64,000 nucleotides of DNA from Earliella scabrosa (taxonomy: Eukaryota; Basidiomycota; Agaricomycetes; Polyporales; Polyporaceae), in assembly GCA_022605405.1 (NCBI GenBank), contig JABYQQ010000017.1, positions 62,001 to 126,000 of the forward strand, written 5' to 3'. The translations under genes were made by a program, and so were the position numbers. Shown in pieces: positions 58,039 to 64,000 of this stretch. The notes under the pieces were generated by a model. That model searched no databases. It was not told the DNA's origin and worked only from the letters and a program-made list of their open reading frames with translations. How positions within the stretch are numbered: position 1 is the first letter of the stretch; each line of letters starts with the position of its first letter.

Positions 58039-60002
58039 CTATGGCTCAAGTACACACCGGATGGTCCGAGCTGCGGGATTCCGCCTGGCGATTCGAGACC
58101 TGTTGAAGGCCGCTCCAGTCGAAATCAGGTCCTGTAGGTTCGAATCCACCCAAGGCCTGCTGTGCGAGGAAGCGCCTCGAATTCAGTCTGTGGGCTCCGC
58201 TGCTCAGTGGCCGGTTTCCTACGAGAGAGGCCTATACGTACACAGCGAGGGTGGAGTTGGAGTACACTGCGACGAACATGAGCATCAGTCTTGAGGAGGG
58301 AGTATGGCAAGATACTGACGCATAGTAGTGGCCATGTTGCAGCCGATATAGATGAGGTTCTCAGGAGTCGCAACTGCCTGATATAACATGAGCCATGTAA
58401 CGAGCATGCCTGAACAAGGTACTCACGAAAGCTAAGCACACGACGCTCGCCGTGCTATCGAAGAGGAAAGAAGGTGAGTAACACGCCCTGCAGGGAAGTT
58501 CGGTGGAGCTTACCCGGTCAATACCCCAGTGTTGATGGTATACCCGGTCAGGATGTCGAGTACGGAGTCCGTCCTGGAAGATCAGTTTCAACTGACAGCT
58601 CCTTGCAAGTACTGATGCCTAAACCCGACCTCTTGAACCCCGTGCGGCTTTGGCGCAGGACGATGATGAGCGTTGTCGACAGTATGACCTCGACAGCGAC
58701 GGCGAAGGCCCATGCTCCCGCGGAGAGCCACTGGATGTTTGGTTAGGTATGTATATTCTTCAGGTAGCGACAAACACACTCACAGTCAGTTTACGCCAGT
58801 TGGCGAAGGTCTTTAACGAGAATCTATGGATGCTCTCATCACGCGGTCCCCAGGACGTCGCAAAGTACGGGAGTGCTTACGCTTCAACAGTCCCCGCTGT
58901 AGACACGTCAGCAATGGTAAAACCTCCGTAGAACGCCAACGTACCAGCCGTGAATGCTGCAGAGATCATCACAATGTTCCATGATCTGTCAATCTACCGT
59001 AGCGCGAAGTCAAGGTGCCACGTACCGACTTCACCTATCATCAGAAAGATCTATGGCGGTTCATCAATTGAGCTCAGAAGTTATGACGGCAATGTGGCGA
59101 TCACTGACCACAAGCGTAACGAGAAGCTTGTACCAGGATCCCACTGCATTCCAGTCAGCTCATGGCTATGCGGGATTCCGATGTGATGCGTGAGACGTAC
59201 TGAGGGAGACACGTCTGGAGTAGAAGCTTAGAAGTAGATCGTCAGCATCCAGTGGCCTGTCGATGGGGATATATCACACCTTTGCGATAGCACTACAATT
59301 AACCCCTATCGGACAGCGTGTGCGACTTGAGCAATACGCTACGACTACGAATATAGATGAGACGTACCGAGAACGGAGGCATAAGCTACAGCCACATGTC
59401 AGCAAGGCGAATCTTGCGTATGTCACTGTCGAACTCACTCTGAGAGACCTGTACCATAATCAGGATGACATGCATTAGAGTTACAGACGGAATGCGCGCA
59501 CCAGGTTCCTTCTACCAAAGAGAGCGGCTTGAAGTAATTGCGTACGAGGTAGAAGTAACTTGTTGACTCGTGAGGGAGCGAAATGACTTTAGCTGGGAAT
59601 GCGTACCTCGCATGGGCACAAAGTACAACGAACACCGTATCCGCCACACTATGGCGCCTTCAGGAACGGCAGCACCAACACAGAGCAATTAAACTCACAG
59701 GAGTGTTGCAACCTATGATTCGCTGATCAGCGACACGCATTCATCCCCTCCACAGTACCCACCAGGATTTTCAACCGCGGCACGTCCTGCTTGTAGATAC
59801 GGAAATAACGAAACGCTTGATGTATTGTTAGTCCGTAGAGCCTATCAATGTATGAGTGCATGGTAAATGGGAGAATGAGTCGACCGCACACTAGGCTGAC
59901 GTAGGTCCCGACGAGGACCGCCCCGAAACTGGCATCCAGCCGCGGCATTCCCTCGAGGAGAGCGGCGAGAGGTTCAGGCAACGCCTCGGAAGTGGAAGAC
60001 AT
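58039..60002 (-). CDS. DUF6534-type multi-pass membrane protein, copy 4
   Basis: The start at 60002 gives MSSTSEALPEPLAALLEGMP and RLDASFGAVLVGTYVSLV. Then LYGLTIHQAFRYFRIYKQD, YFYLVRNYFKPLSLVEGTW (with the same intron inside Trp), and AFAVAVEVILSTTLIIVL with LRQSRTGFKR, DSVLDILTGYTINTG, ATPENLIYIGCNMATTM and VYSNSTLAV can be read. The end is uncertain: a short basic exon (FNRSRIARRNP) stopping at 58039 is the best fit. The EQWNVPQ and IKVTTET tail of copies 2 and 3 is missing. Exons between 58760 and 59450 are weakly supported. It may be a divergent functional copy or one losing its tail. Confidence 0.6.
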
Positions 60003-61653
60003 ACTTGGCAAACGGTAGTGTCAGCTGTTCCGTCACTCATATAGCCAGCAAACGCGCACAAGAGAAGTGCACTGCAGAGACTGTGCCTCTCATAAACAAA
60101 CAAGATCAATCAAAGCTTATAGCGCGCTAAGACTCTGCGGCATGACCACGCTTCGAGCGTTGCCGATTTATCGTAGCAAGCTTGGGCCGCATGGAACAAA
60201 CGATGCGGTACTCACGCTGGTAGCTTGTGGGCGAATTTATCAGAGCCCAACAAGGTTTTCGGGGCTCATGAAGCCGCGCCAACCGATCCCCGTTGTATTA
60301 CGAATGACCCTGTATCGGAGCCCGCGGCAAGCACGCGCATGTGCTAGAAGATTTACGAGGATGTAGAGCAGTATGGCCCGCAGACTCCACCAGCGAGTCG
60401 GCGTCAGGAGGCACAGAAAAGACGTAACAAGGCCTCCGCCTCAGTCCGCGTGGCAGAAAGTAGATATCTTTCAAGCATCAGAGTCCCTATGGCCACTGGG
60501 GACTGGCTGAACCCGATGGGGCGATGCAGAGCAACTTTCAGGGAAAATCTCCGGAACTCCTCCGCAAACTTCAGGAGGTGTGAGATGTTCCGGACGAGAT
60601 GGGATTGTGCAGATCCGCCGGCTCCTGCATGGACACAATAGCGCGCAGATGTTGAGAAACTTACCAATCTCCCGTCACAACGTCAGCTCCCCAACTCCCG
60701 CATCGCTACTCCTGTGCGCCCAAGAAGCTCTCCTAGCGCCACGCGCCCATTGTCCAAGCCCCACTGAGCGCTGTTGCACTTGCGCGGGTTTGACATAATC
60801 GAATTGTGGACGTGGGACGGTAGAGACAATAGCACTCGGAGTCGCGAGGAGTAATAGCGTAAAGATGAGAGTGGGCGGTCGCGAGACGGCGGCGCACTTC
60901 CGGACACGTCGCGGGTATTGTTTGGCTGTGCTTGTCTTTGTTGGCGTCAAGCGCGCATCGTGTGAGTTTCCGCGCCTCATCCGGAGCTACATCCCGGCAA
61001 GTCGCTACTATTGATGACTTCGATGTCTCAAGCTTCAAGCCGGGTGTCCTGATGTCGCCGAATGTCACCGGAGCGCTATCTGCTAGTCGTGGTCGGTGCA
61101 GGGCCACTATCTCCACCGCACCGTGCCATAGCCGCCGAACCGCCAGAACGAGCACTGTCGGTTATCTCCCAGAATACACGACCACCTACAGACAGGCGCA
61201 CATGCACCTTTACCGTGTTCAGGGCCGGGAGCAGTTGTCCCCGGCTACACGTATCAGCTCCTTCTGTGCTGAAGCAGCTTCTCCGCCGACGCCAAGTCTG
61301 CAGACACGGGCTCAGGAGTCAAGAGGACCGGCGCAGAAGTACTGCATGACCTACACGTTCCCGCCCCAGCCGCTGAGCGGCGCTGTCAATCCCGATGTCA
61401 TCACACAAGTAATTGGCTCAAGTTTTTTGATCGGTACACCTAATAGGAACGAGACGAATCTAGTCGGAACAGATGTTAATGGACGAAAACGAACAATCTC
61501 TACTCATACTGCGACTCCCTGCGAGCGTGACGCCTTGTTCCAATGTCTACAGATAGAGAATACGTGTTCGAGGTGCCGGCATCTGCGCGAGATGTTTCTG
61601 TGGGCTTAGAGGCAATTTCAAGAACCGGATCATGGTCAACCTGCAAAGGAAAA
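60003..61653. other. Region without a recognised gene
   Basis: A plus-strand frame at 61062 begins MSPERYLLVVVGAGP, which resembles an FAD-binding motif, but what follows does not continue as a flavoprotein. Other open frames (60932-61609 plus) show no domain. Confidence 0.35.
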
Positions 61654-63673
61654 TTAGCCTGATACCCCTTTGAAGGCGAGGAATATACCGACCTCGCAGT
61701 CCGTCTCAGCCACTCGACACGCTGCAGAGATGCGATCGCTCATCTCCAGCCATGTAGTTTCTTCGCCTTGATTCTCGGCACTGTACTTGTTTCGAGACTT
61801 GCGAGAGTTAAGCCTGTTGTTGGGGGAAACTCAGGGACCAATGGAGACAAAGTGATATAGAGATACGTACACGGTCAGTACGGAGTTAGAGTACACTGTA
61901 TCGCAAACCGATCAATGAACCGCGGTGGAAAGATACAGGAGAAATTACGCCTACGTTTGGAGGACACTAGGTAGATACCACAGTATATCAAAGCATTGGG
62001 ATAGACTATCGCCTGCCACACAATCAGCATGGTTATCCTGCCAAATCACGAGTTGGACATACCGTGAGTACAGACGCGAGATTGATGATGCTTTGCCTGT
62101 GTCAGTTTTAACTTCTCCTCTCTTCTCGGGATACGTACCTCGTCAGCAATCCTGTGTCGCAGTTACGTGGACATGTAAGTAGTGTAGCTTCTTCCCAAAT
62201 CATGTAGTGCTCACCGGTGTTTACTGCAAAAAGCACTAGAAGATCGAGGATGCTGTCGGTCCTGAGGCAAGATGAGACTCGGCAGACAAGGCATAGCTCT
62301 AGACGAACCTTCTGAACCCAGTACGGTTGTGCCTCAGCTGATAAATCATTGCTCCCGAGATAACCAAGTCGGTGAACACGCGCACTCCGAGGGCTGTGGA
62401 GATCAACCACTATAGGGATGGTCGTCAAGGAAAAAGCAGAACATTATCCACAGGGTGCGCACAGAGCTATGTTCCACGAATCGCGTGAAAGTCTGGTCAA
62501 TGAATCTTAAACAGCCATGAGTGACGAAGCTCCGAGTATCACGAAGTCTAGAGGCACGTACAGAAACGCTGTCGTTGCTGCGCCTGGAGTGTAAACCAAC
62601 CTAAATATAATTGCGATTAGAGAACGAAACCTACCTCCACACAGGGCTACACAGGAATTGATTAGTTCAGGCGTGCGAACGCTACAGCAAGTAGACACGA
62701 ACCTCCCTCTGCTAGAATCAGAATAGTCGAGAGCTGTATGTACTATTCAGACACGTACAGAGAATATCGATGAGCCTAATGGCACTCACAAAGGCAACAG
62801 GCAGGACCATGCTCTTCTTGCCCCATACTGCGACACGAAGTCAGAATAAGAAAACTCGTGTGCAAAAATGAAATTAATACAGATTAGAACGCGACGCGCA
62901 AAGAAGCTGTAGCGTAGCGTTAGTATTCGGCATAAGAACAGGGTGGCGAATGTGATTCAAACTCACACATGCGATACCATCGACATAGTACCCTACCAAC
63001 AGTGATTAGACAACGACCCATTTAAAACTCAGTCGCCACTCACTGTCGTTGGGATCACAAGCTAGCAGAAACAGTTAGAAGCAATAAGTGAGAGTCGTGC
63101 AGCAGAGCTCTCACCCTCAGCGACCTGAGAGAAAGTCAACTATGAATTAGAGTCTCATGTAGGAAGAATTCACTCACCACACACCCGCCTGGAGCGTCAG
63201 GGGCTTGAAGTAGTTGCTGATAAGGTAGTAGTAGCTATACGACCATCGCCTTCAGAAGAGCCTGCAAAGAAGGCGACGGATCGCATACCACACGTGTACG
63301 ATCAAGGTCTCATGCACCAAGTCGAGCAAGCTATACCAAGGGTGAGGTTCCTCCTGCCATCATGCTATGGGATCGGCTGACCTGAGAATGGAGACCTGAT
63401 GTGGCATGTAAGGCCATGTCATTCTACAGCATGAACAAACCTACAGTAGCCTTGCAAGACATGTTATCATTGGGGTACCGCCTGAAGTACCGAAACGTTT
63501 GGTGGATTGAGACACCAGCGAGACTGTAATCAGCGTCAGCATCGTGGAAAGGCAATTGAAAGACAATTCGGAACATACACGGATGATATCCCCGTTCCAA
63601 TTAGCACAGCTCCGAGAGTGTTGTCCAAGGCGGGAAAAAGAGGGAGTGGTAAGGTGGGATGACTCTCTTCCAT
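61654..63673 (-). CDS. DUF6534-type multi-pass membrane protein, copy 5
   Basis: The start at 63673 (or 63685) gives MEESHPTLPLPLFPALDNTL and GAVLIGTGISSV, then LAGVSIHQTFRYFRRYPND and YYYLISNYFKPLTLQAGVW. Further on are VFTDLVISGAMIYQLRHNRT, TDSILDLLVLFAVNTG, VYSNSVLTV and LNSRKSRNKYSAENQGEETT, ending VSG at 61654. The stretch between 62420 and 63180 would need several very short exons and is not resolved, so damage there cannot be excluded. The C-terminal tail differs from that of copies 2 and 3. Confidence 0.55.
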
Positions 63674-64000
63674 GACTTCGAGCATGGTGCGGAGACACAG
63701 GCGACCGAAGACGGAACAAATGAGAGACGGATATTGCGAGCTTATGTCGCATACGGGAGCGCTGATAGAGATTGCAACTGATGAGTGTAGGTGCGCGCTG
63801 GCGAAGGTTTGATCTTGAAAGCGAGACGGAGACGTATCTGATGTGGCGGAGAACATCAGCACCAGTGCCGGGCGTTGAGAAGTTAGCGCTCGTAGAGCAG
63901 CCTTAAGGTGACCTTCCAAGAGTTCCTGAGTTGGCACTGGTTTTACCCGGGCGCAGGTAGTCGAGCATGAGCGCGTTAGTTGGTTGATGATATAGAACAT
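63674..64000. other. Upstream region of DUF6534 copy 5
   Basis: Contains the promoter of copy 5. The frame is open upstream to the window edge, but the extra residues do not match the family. Confidence 0.4.

Noticed and set aside
61062..61349. FAD monooxygenase start (VVVGAGP)
   Set aside because: Only the first 15 residues fit. The Gly pattern and following strand are missing, and no later flavoprotein motif is seen in any frame.

Overview
This window looks like a nuclear contig from an Agaricomycete (Basidiomycota), plausibly a polypore-like fungus. The genes carry many 45-80 bp GT..AG introns. They belong to groups expanded in mushrooms: DUF6534-type membrane proteins, membrane-anchored P450s, KDZ and Plavaka transposases, and a DUF6532 protein. 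No rRNA gene, functional tRNA gene or CRISPR array was seen.

Layout. (1) 1-5.2 kb: the relic of a 14-helix MFS drug transporter (-) and a DUF6534-type gene (+). (2) 6.6-35.6 kb: a transposon nest. The outer shell is a Plavaka (CACTA-like) element, 7367-34412, with 29-bp inverted ends and a CA target duplication. Its transposase (-) is cut twice. An 11.07-kb KDZ transposon (11134-22199, 8-bp duplication ACGGCAGG) carries its own transposase and two cargo genes. A 761-bp TIR element (9623-10383, duplication AG) makes the second cut. The shell's second gene, a DUF6532 protein (+), holds a gag-only Ty3-like LTR element in an intron (25464-28311). A PIF/Harbinger element (29713-34344) sits near the right end, and its Myb/SANT gene is broken by a gag-only Ty1/copia-like element (31981-33627). 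Two more copies of the 761-bp element lie just outside the shell (6591-7351 and 34888-35648). (3) 37.4-64 kb: host genes. These are P450 A (-), DUF6534-2 (+), an isoprenylcysteine methyltransferase-like protein (+), an intact MFS transporter (-), P450 B (+), DUF6534-3 (+), DUF6534-4 (-) and DUF6534-5 (-).

The host part repeats a module of MFS, DUF6534 and P450 genes, which suggests local duplication of a small oxidation/transport cluster; the mobile elements landed between the copies. The MFS copy on the left is dead, while both P450s and all five DUF6534 genes look potentially functional. No backbone synthase (terpene cyclase, PKS, NRPS) is visible, so a metabolite pathway remains inference.

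Most exon calls come from reading splice sites and comparing paralogues by eye. Gene ends and overall order are firmer than individual exon borders.
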